From Gammaproteobacteria bacterium (lineage in GTDB: Bacteria > Pseudomonadota > Gammaproteobacteria > Pseudomonadales > Azotimanducaceae), in the NCBI GenBank assembly GCA_009837725.1, contig VXSY01000152.1:1-48504 (forward strand): a stretch of 48,504 nucleotides of DNA. Reading direction: 5' to 3'. The notes under the pieces were generated by a model. That model ran no database searches. It was given only the letters and a program-made list of their open reading frames with translations, and was not told the origin of the DNA. The number at the start of each line of letters is the position of its first letter. Position 1 is the first letter of the stretch. A program made the position numbers and the translations under genes. Shown here in pieces: positions 1 to 6,366 of the stretch.

Positions 1-47
1 CCCCTACGAGGCCCTCGGGTACACATCGGCCCCTCCCCACCTCCTTG

Positions 48-1079
48 ATGCCCGGCTCGGGCGGCGCTATGGTCGCGCGCCCCCGTTTCCCGGAAGGCCC
101 CCCAGCCGTGCCGCAAATCACTGTGCGCCAGCTTGAGAAGGTGTTTCGCGTGGCGGAGCGGCAGCCTGGGTTCTGGGGCGCGGTGCGTTCGCTGGCACAC
201 CGGCGCTACCGTGAGGTGAAGGCGCTTCACGGTGTTGATTTCGATATCGAGCAGGGCGAGCTGGTGGGCTACATCGGGCCCAACGGCGCCGGCAAGTCCA
301 CCACCATCAAGATTCTCTCCGGGATCCTCACGCCCTCCGGCGGTGAATGCCGAGTCAATGGCCTGTCGCCCTGGCGCGACCGCGCACGCCATGTGGCGCG
401 AATTGGCGTGGTGTTCGGGCAGCGTTCGCAGCTTTGGTGGGACTTGCCGGTGATCGAGTCGTTTGACCTGCTGCGAGACATCTACGCCACGCCACCGAGG
501 CAGCACGCCCGAGTCCTGGAAGAGCTTGCAGACCTCCTGCACCTCGAGCCCCTCTTCGACGTGCCCGTACGCCAGCTGAGCCTCGGCCAGCGGGCGCGGT
601 GCGATTTGGCGGCTTCGCTCTTGCACCGGCCCGACATCCTGTTCCTCGACGAACCCACCATCGGCCTCGACGCCCCGTCGCGACTCGCCGTGCGCGAGTT
701 CATCCGTCGGCAGAACCGCGAAAGCGGCATCACCGTGCTGCTCACCAGCCACGACATGGGGGACATTGAGGCGCTTTGCGAACGGGTGATGGTCATCAAC
801 GACGGCATGCTGCTGCTCGACGGGCCGATGGATTCCCTGCGCTCGCGCCGCTATCGCGAAAGGCGGGTCATCGTCGAGTTCGAAGAAGGCGAAACGCTCT
901 CAGCCCAGCATCGAGCACTGGCCGAAGGCGACGGCAGTCGGGCTGAGTTCCGGGTGGCGGAGAACGCACCGGCGTTCGTGGCCGAACTCTCAGCCCGCTA
1001 TCGCATCCGCGACCTGATCGTCGAGCACCCTCCCATCGAGGAGATCGTCCGCGACCTCTATCATTCGGCCAGCGCCTGA
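48..1079 (+). CDS. ABC-2 type exporter, ATP-binding subunit
   Basis: This is the cytoplasmic ATPase of a three-gene export system of the uncharacterised COG4586 type. Visible motifs are a Walker A GPNGAGKST at about residues 77-85, an ABC signature LSLGQ near 177, a Walker B ILFLDEP near 198, and the H-loop TSHD. A C-terminal domain of about 90 residues follows the ATPase core. The length of about 340 aa fits this family, which is longer than simple ABC ATPases because of that tail. The start is uncertain: TTG at 45, ATG at 48 and ATG at 69 are in frame, none has a clear ribosome binding site, and recognisable homology begins only after residue 20. The two permease genes follow at once, so the three genes form one operon. 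The substrate cannot be read from the sequence; related systems export drugs or unknown compounds. Confidence 0.9.
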   Translation: MPGSGGAMVARPRFPEGPPAVPQITVRQLEKVFRVAERQPGFWGAVRSLAHRRYREVKALHGVDFDIEQGELVGYIGPNGAGKSTTIKILSGILTPSGGECRVNGLSPWRDRARHVARIGVVFGQRSQLWWDLPVIESFDLLRDIYATPPRQHARVLEELADLLHLEPLFDVPVRQLSLGQRARCDLAASLLHRPDILFLDEPTIGLDAPSRLAVREFIRRQNRESGITVLLTSHDMGDIEALCERVMVINDGMLLLDGPMDSLRSRRYRERRVIVEFEEGETLSAQHRALAEGDGSRAEFRVAENAPAFVAELSARYRIRDLIVEHPPIEEIVRDLYHSASA

Positions 1080-1083
1080 CCCC

Positions 1084-1902
1084 ATGCTGCGCCCGTATCT
1101 GGCCGTGCTCGGCGCACGCTACCGCGAGGTGCTGCAATACCGCTCGGCGGCGGTCGCCAACTCCGTCGTGCAGCTCTTCTGGGGCGGCATCCGGTTGATG
1201 GTGCTGGCGGCTTTCTTTGCCTCGGCCAGCACCGAGCCGCCGATGGCCTTCGCCGCCGTGGTGGCGTACATCTGGCTGGGGCAGGCGTTCTTTGGCCTTC
1301 TGCCCTACTCCCTCGATCCCGACATCCAGCGCAAATTCCTCGAAGGCAACGTTGCGTGGGAACTGCTTCGCCCCGTGAATCTCTATGCCTTCTGGTACGC
1401 AAGGACGTTTGCACACCGGGTGGCGGACACGACCATCCGCATGCTGCCGCTCTTGTTCGTGGCGCTTTGGGTGCTGCCGTGGGTGGGGCTCGATGCGTGG
1501 GCACTGAAGCCGCCGCCAAGCCTTGCGAGCGGCATTGCCTTTGCCGTTGCGCTGTTTGGCATGGCAGCCCTCGCAACCGCAGTGACCATGCTGTTCCAGA
1601 CGACCCTGTTCTGGCTCGTTTCCGGACGCGGCCTGCAGGCGTGCATGTATGGGCTCATCTCGCTGCTGTCCGGATTGGCGGTGCCGTTGCCACTCTTGCC
1701 TGCATGGCTTCAGCCGGCGCTGTATTGGCAGCCGTTTCGCGGGCTCGGCGACACGCCGTTTCGCATTTACAGCGGCGACATCGCGGCATCGGCGGCGCCG
1801 GTGGAGATCGCATTGCAGTTCGGCTGGACGGCGGTGTTCGTCGGCATCGGCTATGCCGTGCTGAGCCGGGGCCGTGGTCGGCTGGTGATTCAAGGTGGAT
1901 AG
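1084..1902 (+). CDS. ABC-2 type exporter, permease subunit 1
   Basis: This 272-aa integral membrane protein has about six hydrophobic segments and the layout of COG4587-type ABC-2 permeases. It begins four bases after the stop of the ATPase gene and overlaps the second permease gene by eight bases, so the three are translationally linked. In known systems of this kind the two different permeases form a heterodimer that binds the ATPase. The substrate is unknown. The assignment rests on topology, size and the conserved ATPase-permease-permease order rather than on a catalytic motif. Confidence 0.82.
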   Translation: MLRPYLAVLGARYREVLQYRSAAVANSVVQLFWGGIRLMVLAAFFASASTEPPMAFAAVVAYIWLGQAFFGLLPYSLDPDIQRKFLEGNVAWELLRPVNLYAFWYARTFAHRVADTTIRMLPLLFVALWVLPWVGLDAWALKPPPSLASGIAFAVALFGMAALATAVTMLFQTTLFWLVSGRGLQACMYGLISLLSGLAVPLPLLPAWLQPALYWQPFRGLGDTPFRIYSGDIAASAAPVEIALQFGWTAVFVGIGYAVLSRGRGRLVIQGG

Positions 1903-2767
1903 GGCGCCGTCCGGAACCGCATCTCGCGAGGCCACGCTCGCGGACGACCGGCACCCGCGCAAGCCGGGCACGGTGGGGCTGTACCTGCGGCTCATCGGCG
2001 TCAGCGTGCGCGGGCAGATGCAGTATCGCGGCACCTTCCTCGTCATGTCGTTCGGTCAGCTGCTGACCCACTCGTTGGAGCCGTTCGCCATCTGGGCGCT
2101 GTTCGACCGTTTCGGCAGCCTTGCCGTATGGACGCTGCCGCAGGTCGCCCTGCTCTACGGCACCGTCAGCGTCGCGTTCGCCTTCACCGACGCCCTCGCC
2201 CGCGGCTTTGACCTCTTTGGCGACCAGTTCATCAAGACGGGCAACTTCGACCGCATCCTCCTGCGGCCACGGCCCTTGGTGCCACAGGTGGCAGGGCACG
2301 AGTTCACGCTGTTTCGGGTCGGTCGGCTGCTTCCGGGTCTGGTGGTGCTCGTGTGGGCGCTGTGGTCGCTCGACATCGACTGGAATGCGGCGCGCGTGCT
2401 CCTGCTCGCGCTGTCGCTTGCAGGCACCTTCCTCTTCTTCTACGGCCTCATCATCCTGCAGGCGACGCTCGCCTTCTGGACCACCGAAACGCTGCACATC
2501 TTCAACCTCCTCACCTACGGCGGCGTGGAGACGGCGCAATACCCGCTGGCGATCTACGCCCGCGACTTCCGCCGCTTCTTTACCTTCGTGGTGCCCTTGG
2601 GTTGCGTCACCTACTTCCCACTCGTCGGCGTCATGGGAGTCGCCGATCCGTTGGGCAGCACCGCCTGGATGCAGTTCGCCGCTCCACTCGCCGGATTCGC
2701 TTTCTTCGGCGCGTCGTTGCTCGCCTGGCGTACGGGTGTGCGTCATTACACATCGACGGGTTCGTAA
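1895..2767 (+). CDS. ABC-2 type exporter, permease subunit 2
   Basis: This 290-aa membrane protein resembles the COG3694/PF06182 family that pairs with the upstream permease type. The GTG start at 1895 overlaps the end of the preceding gene by eight bases, which is typical of translational coupling. About 35 mostly polar residues precede the first membrane segment. The gene closes the exporter operon and is followed directly by repeat DNA. Its partners are the two preceding products; the transported molecule cannot be inferred. Confidence 0.82.
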   Translation: MDRAPSGTASREATLADDRHPRKPGTVGLYLRLIGVSVRGQMQYRGTFLVMSFGQLLTHSLEPFAIWALFDRFGSLAVWTLPQVALLYGTVSVAFAFTDALARGFDLFGDQFIKTGNFDRILLRPRPLVPQVAGHEFTLFRVGRLLPGLVVLVWALWSLDIDWNAARVLLLALSLAGTFLFFYGLIILQATLAFWTTETLHIFNLLTYGGVETAQYPLAIYARDFRRFFTFVVPLGCVTYFPLVGVMGVADPLGSTAWMQFAAPLAGFAFFGASLLAWRTGVRHYTSTGS

Positions 2768-2947
2768 TTCAACACGGGCGGGGACGAGCCGCGCCCCTAC
2801 GAGGCCCCGACACGTTGATCGTCCGAGGATTTGATCGCGAGGTATTCCCGACACACAAACATTTCGTCTCACAGGCTGCGTGGCCGATGTCTCACGGACT
2901 CACCGGCACCATTCGACACGGGCGAGGACAAGCCTTGCCCTACGAGG
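2768..2947. repeat. Two family A intergenic repeats (GGGACAAGCCCC type)
   Basis: Two copies of the same short repeat lie at 2768-2803 and 2911-2947. Each reads roughly ACACGGGCGGGGACAAGCC followed by a C-rich arm and CCTACGAGG, so the core can form a hairpin. The first 12 bases of the window match the CCCCTACGAGG end of the family. Other copies lie at 3990-4020, 19917-19946, 43636-43668 and 44314-44346, in both orientations, always outside genes. The family resembles REP-type elements in size and placement. Confidence 0.7.
2846..2895 (+). repeat. Left copy of 50-bp inverted repeat flanking the nucleotidyltransferase gene
   Basis: The 50 bases starting TCCCGACACACAAACATTTC recur as an inverted copy at 4037-4086 with about four mismatches. 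With the family A repeats just inside each copy, the inverted symmetry covers roughly 100 bp on each side. The enclosed segment of about 1.24 kb holds a single gene and no transposase. Confidence 0.8.
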
Positions 2948-2952
2948 ACCTG

Positions 2953-3867
2953 TCAGGACGCGAAAAAGGCCAGTTCCTCCACCTCAATCTGGCTGCGGGT
3001 GGTGAGCTTGACGGGCGTCGATGCCTTCTCGATCACGCCGATGTCCGACAGCCACTCGCAGGCGATGAGGATGTGCTCCACGTCGTGGTTGCGGGCGAAG
3101 TGGTGGGATATCTCGGTGGTGGAGCGGGGCTCGCCGCCCGACGCTTCCAGATATTCGAGCAGCGGGGCGAAAATCTGCCGAGCGCGGGGTTCGAGCCAGG
3201 CGTCGATGGCGTCGAGCGCGACGCCATTGGCCGGCGCCGTGGCCGGTCGCTCCAGCAGGTCGAGATAGATGGCGCCATAGAGCGCGGGGTTCAGGCGCAC
3301 CGCGTCGGCGAGCGCTTCGCGGCCGACGATTTCGCCGGCCAGGCCCACCTCCGCCTCCGCCAGGGCTCGTGCCGTTTGCAGAATCCAAAGCGCCGTGTAT
3401 GCCGCATCGTCCTTCACCTCGTGCCACTTGCGCGCCTTGTAGTGGGTGGTGAGCGCGTGCAGGACGCTGTTCATCACCTGGATCTGCGTGTCGCGGGCAC
3501 CGATGTCCTGGAGCTGGGCGAACAGGCGGTCGATGGACGGGTCGCGACTGAAAAGCAGGCGTCCCTTGGCATACATCGAGTGGCCGAACATGTTGCGCGT
3601 GGATGCCTCCAGACGACGCCGGAACTCCGCCCGCGGCTCCACGGAGGTGTGGATGTTGATGTCGTCCATCGTCAGCGCCACGCCATGGACGCCAGTTTTC
3701 TGATCGTCGGTGCAGATCAGCACGAGGTCGATGTCGGACTTGTCCCACACCTCGTCGTGGGAAAGGCTGCCGCAGAGGATGCCGGCGAGGATGTGGCGAT
3801 CCTCCTGCACCTCCTCCATGAGGTCGGCAAGCGCCTGCTCGAACCGTTCGCGTGTGGTTGACGGCAT
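2953..3867 (-). CDS. Nucleotidyltransferase-fold (Pol beta superfamily) protein
   Basis: This 304-aa cytoplasmic protein has an N-terminal nucleotidyltransferase motif at about residues 33-51: GSLSHDEVWDKSDIDLVLI. The GS and the paired aspartates of DxD are the residues that bind metal and nucleotide in the MNT/aminoglycoside nucleotidyltransferase group. The C-terminal half is helical, and its last 80 residues resemble a winged-helix fold. The ATG at 3867 was chosen because GGGAG lies seven bases upstream; the frame stays open further but without conserved content. The acceptor substrate is unknown. The gene stands alone between inverted repeats, suggesting it moved as a unit. Alternatives are an antitoxin-like MNT protein or an antibiotic-modifying enzyme. 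Confidence 0.75.
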   Translation of the reverse strand: MPSTTRERFEQALADLMEEVQEDRHILAGILCGSLSHDEVWDKSDIDLVLICTDDQKTGVHGVALTMDDINIHTSVEPRAEFRRRLEASTRNMFGHSMYAKGRLLFSRDPSIDRLFAQLQDIGARDTQIQVMNSVLHALTTHYKARKWHEVKDDAAYTALWILQTARALAEAEVGLAGEIVGREALADAVRLNPALYGAIYLDLLERPATAPANGVALDAIDAWLEPRARQIFAPLLEYLEASGGEPRSTTEISHHFARNHDVEHILIACEWLSDIGVIEKASTPVKLTTRSQIEVEELAFFAS

Positions 3868-3989
3868 GAGCGTCTCCCGAGGCTTGGCAAAGCTCGCGAC
3901 GAAGTGTAGCCACCGAATGGCAGCCATGAGAAGGCAAGCCGAGCGCGGGCGACCACAAGGGTCGCCTTCGGGAGAGGGGAGGGGAACGC

Positions 3990-4020
3990 CTAGCGGGGCT
4001 TGTCCCCGCCTGTTTTGAAT
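3990..4020 (-). repeat. Family A repeat, reverse orientation
   Basis: The sequence AGCGGGGCTTGTCCCCGCC followed by TGTTTTGAAT is the reverse complement of the family A repeat at 2768-2803. It contains a CGGGG/CCCCG hairpin. It lies just inside the right 50-bp inverted repeat, mirroring the copy at 2911-2947. Confidence 0.65.
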
Positions 4021-4036
4021 GCGTCGCGACAGACTT

Positions 4037-4086
4037 GTGAGACATCGGCCAGGTAGCCTGTGGGACGAAATGTTTGTGTGTCGGGA
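4037..4086 (-). repeat. Right copy of 50-bp inverted repeat
   Basis: This is the inverted partner of 2846-2895. It ends four bases before the -35 element of the promoter upstream of the DAHP synthase leader, so the edge of the repeat unit and that promoter are directly adjacent. Confidence 0.8.
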
Positions 4087-4089
4087 GGG

Positions 4090-4117
4090 TTGACATCCAC
4101 CCCCACATAGGGACAAT
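4090..4117 (+). promoter_or_regulatory. Predicted sigma70-type promoter for the DAHP synthase leader
   Basis: A perfect TTGACA (4090-4095) is followed after 16 bases by GACAAT (4112-4117), which matches four of six -10 positions. Transcription would start near 4124, only a few bases before the ATG of the leader peptide at 4127. Leader translation might therefore be nearly leaderless. Confidence 0.6.
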
Positions 4118-4126
4118 CGCCGCCCC

Positions 4127-4213
4127 ATGAATCCCCGAACGACATTCCAGCCGAGCCCAAGGCGCGCCGCAGCCGCGGCGACCACGGGCGGGTATTGGTT
4201 TTTCACGAGCTGA
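4127..4213 (+). CDS. Leader peptide with Tyr-Trp-Phe-Phe control codons
   Basis: A 28-codon open frame begins with ATG at 4127 and ends with TGA at 4211-4213. Its C-terminal part reads TTGGYWFFTS, so codons for tyrosine, tryptophan and two phenylalanines stand in a row (TAT TGG TTT TTC, 4193-4204). These are the three end products of the pathway opened by DAHP synthase, the next gene. The frame lies between a good promoter and an intrinsic terminator, as in classical trp and pheA attenuators. No strong ribosome binding site is visible; an AGGGA at 4108-4112 is rather far away, and the predicted transcript starts just before the ATG. The peptide itself probably has no function beyond being translated. 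Confidence 0.65.
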   Translation: MNPRTTFQPSPRRAAAAATTGGYWFFTS

Positions 4214-4263
4214 CGCGCACTCGAAATCGAGGGCGCAGGTGCCGCCCGTCGAAGAACCCCGAT
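4184..4263 (+). promoter_or_regulatory. Attenuator: alternative pairings between control codons and terminator
   Basis: Several mutually exclusive pairings can be drawn. A hairpin at 4215-4236 directly follows the leader stop. ATCGAGGG (4226-4233) can pair, with one bulged A, with CCCCGAT (4257-4263), the 5' arm of the terminator, which would be the antiterminator. ACGGGCGG (4184-4191), just before the control codons, is complementary to CCGCCCGT (4242-4249). GGTTTTTC (4197-4204), across the Trp-Phe-Phe codons, can pair with GAAGAACC (4251-4258). A ribosome stalled on the aromatic codons would mask the first region and favour the antiterminator. This is manual pairing, not a folding calculation. 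Confidence 0.55.
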
Positions 4264-4292
4264 TGGCGATGCCATCGGGGTTTCGTTTTTTT
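4255..4292 (+). terminator. Intrinsic terminator (attenuator) upstream of DAHP synthase
   Basis: AACCCCGAT (4255-4263) pairs with ATCGGGGTT (4274-4282), with an inner GGC/GCC stem and a GAT loop. The hairpin is followed by TCG and a run of seven T residues (4286-4292). A terminator between a promoter and its gene, only 48 bases before the start codon, is expected only if it is regulated. Confidence 0.85.
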
Positions 4293-4339
4293 AGGTGGGA
4301 CGAAGGCACGAGACAACCGGAAATGGGGAGCAAACCAAC

Positions 4340-5449
4340 ATGTCCGACCAAGCCGAACGAACGGAGAACCTGAACGTGCTGGCACACGAACTCTTGCCGA
4401 CGCCGCATGAGGTGAAGGTGGAACTGCCGGCCAGCGAGGCCGTGCTGCATGGCGTGGCGGTGGCGCGGGAGAGCATCCGCGCGATCCTCGAACGGCGCGA
4501 CCATCGGCTGCTCGTCGTCGTCGGCCCGTGTTCGATCCACGATCCCGAGGCAGCGCTCGACTACGCCGCTCGGCTTGCCGGCCTTGCGCGCGAGACCAAG
4601 GACTCGCTCTTGCTCGTGATGCGCACCTATTTCGAGAAGCCGCGCACCACCACCGGCTGGAAGGGGCTCATCAACGATCCGAGCCTCGACGACACTTTCC
4701 ACGTCGAGCGCGGCATTCGCGTGGCGCGGCAACTGCTGCTGAAGATTGCAGATCTCGGCCTGCCCCTCGCCACCGAGGCGCTCGACCCCATCATGCCGCA
4801 GTACTTGCAGGACCTGATCGCCTGGTCAGCCATCGGTGCCCGCACCACGGAATCGCAAACGCATCGGGAGATGGCCTCCGGGCTTTCCTGCGCGGTTGGG
4901 TTCAAGAACGGCACCGACGGCTCCCTCGATGTGGCCATCAATGCACTGCAATCGGTGTCGAGCCCGCATCGGTTCCTGGGCATCAACCAGCGGGGCCAGG
5001 TTTCCGTCGTCCATACGCGCGGGAACGCCTGCGGGCACATCGTCCTGCGCGGCGGCAGTTCCGGCCCCAACTACGACCGAGAGTCGGTGATTGGATGCGA
5101 GCAGGCACTAGCCGATGCGGGGCTCACCGCCAACGTCATGGTGGATTGCTCCCACGCCAACTCGAACAAGGACCACACCCGCCAGCCGCTGGTTGCAGAA
5201 TCCGTGGCAGAACAGATCGCCGCGGGCAACCGATCCATCGTCGGCCTGATGCTGGAAAGCAACCTCGGCGCCGGCAACCAGAAGCTCGGCGACCCGGCGA
5301 GCCTTGAATACGGCGTGTCGATTACCGATGCCTGCGTCGATTGGGAGGAAACGGAAACCCTGCTGCGATCGCTGGCGACAGGACTGGCCGCACCATTGCG
5401 AGATCGCTTGGGAGCCGAGAACCAGACGAACGCCATCGCTGCCGGCTAG
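4340..5449 (+). CDS. aroG: 3-deoxy-7-phosphoheptulonate (DAHP) synthase, class I AroF/G/H type
   Basis: This enzyme condenses phosphoenolpyruvate with erythrose 4-phosphate, the first step of the shikimate pathway to Phe, Tyr and Trp. The 369-aa product carries the family motifs GPCSIHDP, RTYFEKPRTTTGWKG, INDP, the metal/substrate segment GFKNGTDG and the DCSHANSNKD block. It is slightly longer than E. coli AroG (350 aa). The ATG at 4340 was chosen because GGGGAG (4325-4330) lies nine bases upstream; an in-frame upstream start at 4295 would lie beside the terminator T-run. Which amino acid inhibits the enzyme cannot be told by eye, so the symbol is used in a broad sense. The leader upstream suggests transcription attenuation by aromatic amino acid supply. 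Confidence 0.95.
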   Translation: MSDQAERTENLNVLAHELLPTPHEVKVELPASEAVLHGVAVARESIRAILERRDHRLLVVVGPCSIHDPEAALDYAARLAGLARETKDSLLLVMRTYFEKPRTTTGWKGLINDPSLDDTFHVERGIRVARQLLLKIADLGLPLATEALDPIMPQYLQDLIAWSAIGARTTESQTHREMASGLSCAVGFKNGTDGSLDVAINALQSVSSPHRFLGINQRGQVSVVHTRGNACGHIVLRGGSSGPNYDRESVIGCEQALADAGLTANVMVDCSHANSNKDHTRQPLVAESVAEQIAAGNRSIVGLMLESNLGAGNQKLGDPASLEYGVSITDACVDWEETETLLRSLATGLAAPLRDRLGAENQTNAIAAG

Positions 5450-5451
5450 GC

Positions 5452-5472
5452 AAGGAGGCAGATTGCCTCCTT
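5452..5472. terminator. Hairpin between convergent aroG and nfuA (family B repeat)
   Basis: AAGGAGGCA-GAT-TGCCTCCTT is a perfect nine-base-pair stem with a three-base loop, two bases after the aroG stop and 11 bases before the nfuA stop. It belongs to the short family B palindromes seen elsewhere in the window. It may stop transcription from both sides, although no T-run follows. Confidence 0.55.
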
Positions 5473-5483
5473 ACCAGCGTCCA

Positions 5484-6062
5484 TCAGCGGTAGTAGGCGT
5501 TCTCCCGCATCGTGTGGTCCGTCACGTCGCGGACTTCCGTGAGTTCCGGGATTCGCTCCGTGAGGGATTTCTCCACGCCCTGCTTCAGGGTGATGTCCAC
5601 CGCCGCGCAGCCTTGGCAGCCGCCGCCGAACTGCAGCACGGCAACGCTCTCCTCGACGATCTCCACCAGCGTCACCTGGCCGCCGTGCGCGGCAAGACCG
5701 GGGTTGATCTCGTTGTAGAGCACGTAGTTGATGCGGTCTTCCAAGGGCGAGTTTGCGTCCACGTTCGGCACCCGGGCGTTGGGCGCCTTGATGGTGAGCT
5801 GACCGCCCATGCGGTCTTCGCGGAAGTCCACCACCGCATCGAGAAGGTACTTCTCGCTGCGATCTTCCAGCCACGCCGTGAAGCCCTCGTACGGCACCGG
5901 GGTGTCCTCGTCCTGCTCCTCGCCGGGGCGGCAATAGGCGATGCACGTCTCGGCGTTGGGCGTGCCCGGCTCCGACACGAAGATGCGGATGCCACAACCG
6001 TCCTCCTGCTTCGCAAGCAGATCGCGCAGGTACGCCTGGGCGGCTTGGGAGATCTCGACCAT
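5484..6062 (-). CDS. nfuA: Fe-S biogenesis scaffold/carrier NfuA
   Basis: NfuA delivers [4Fe-4S] clusters to apo-proteins. The 192-aa product has the NfuA layout: an N-terminal degenerate A-type domain (about 1-95) and a C-terminal Nfu domain with the motif [12 protein letters not shown]. Its cysteines at residues 149 and 152 form the CxxC that bridges the cluster, in the same positions as in E. coli NfuA. ATG at 6062 was chosen over the in-frame TTG at 6065 because GAGG lies seven bases upstream. The gene is monocistronic and convergent with aroG. Repeat DNA fills its upstream region. Confidence 0.96.
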   Translation of the reverse strand: MVEISQAAQAYLRDLLAKQEDGCGIRIFVSEPGTPNAETCIAYCRPGEEQDEDTPVPYEGFTAWLEDRSEKYLLDAVVDFREDRMGGQLTIKAPNARVPNVDANSPLEDRINYVLYNEINPGLAAHGGQVTLVEIVEESVAVLQFGGGCQGCAAVDITLKQGVEKSLTERIPELTEVRDVTDHTMRENAYYR

Positions 6063-6125
6063 CAAGTCCTCAATTCAGGTGGCGATGACGCCTACTTTAC
6101 CGCGCAACGCCCCCGCACGCACCTT

Positions 6126-6360
6126 GGAGGGAAGGCATTCTGCCTTCCCTATCAGCCGTAGCTGCGAGCGAACGCGAGCACGAAGGCCAGCAGTTCGCGG
6201 CAGCGAACCGCCGACGCGCCCTTTAGGGGCGCGCCAGCGCGTGAGTAAGGCGGACTTTGGAGGGAAGGCATTTTGCCTTCCCTGCGCGCCTTCTGGCGCG
6301 CTGACCGCGACTTGCAACGAGAAGCGCCTGTCGGCACTAGGAAAGGCAGAATGCCTTCCC
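6126..6360. repeat. Three family B palindromic repeats
   Basis: Three copies lie in the 300-bp gap upstream of nfuA and downstream of the crotonase gene: 6128-6150, 6261-6283 and 6340-6360. The first two are perfect 10-bp palindromes of the form AGGGAAGGCA-N3-TGCCTTCCCT; the third has one mismatch. Further copies are at 5452, 13930, 14540, 43801 and 43875. Apart from these and the longer family C repeat, I see nothing else in the gap. Confidence 0.75.
6161..6238 (+). repeat. Family C interspersed repeat, copy 1
   Basis: About 78 bp beginning GCTGCGAGCGAACGCGAGCA and ending in a GCGCCC/GGGCGC palindrome. A second nearly full-length copy lies at 17538-17613, with shorter reverse copies at 32306-32342 and 40212-40256. 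The internal CAGTTCGCG...CAGCGAAC segment can also form a hairpin. Confidence 0.8.
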
Positions 6361-6366
6361 TCCGAG

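Noticed and set aside
2984-4732. Minus-strand open frame of 582 codons across the nucleotidyltransferase gene and into aroG
   Set aside because: It is out of frame with the conserved nucleotidyltransferase, antisense to aroG, rich in Arg/His/Pro, and crosses the inverted repeat and terminator.
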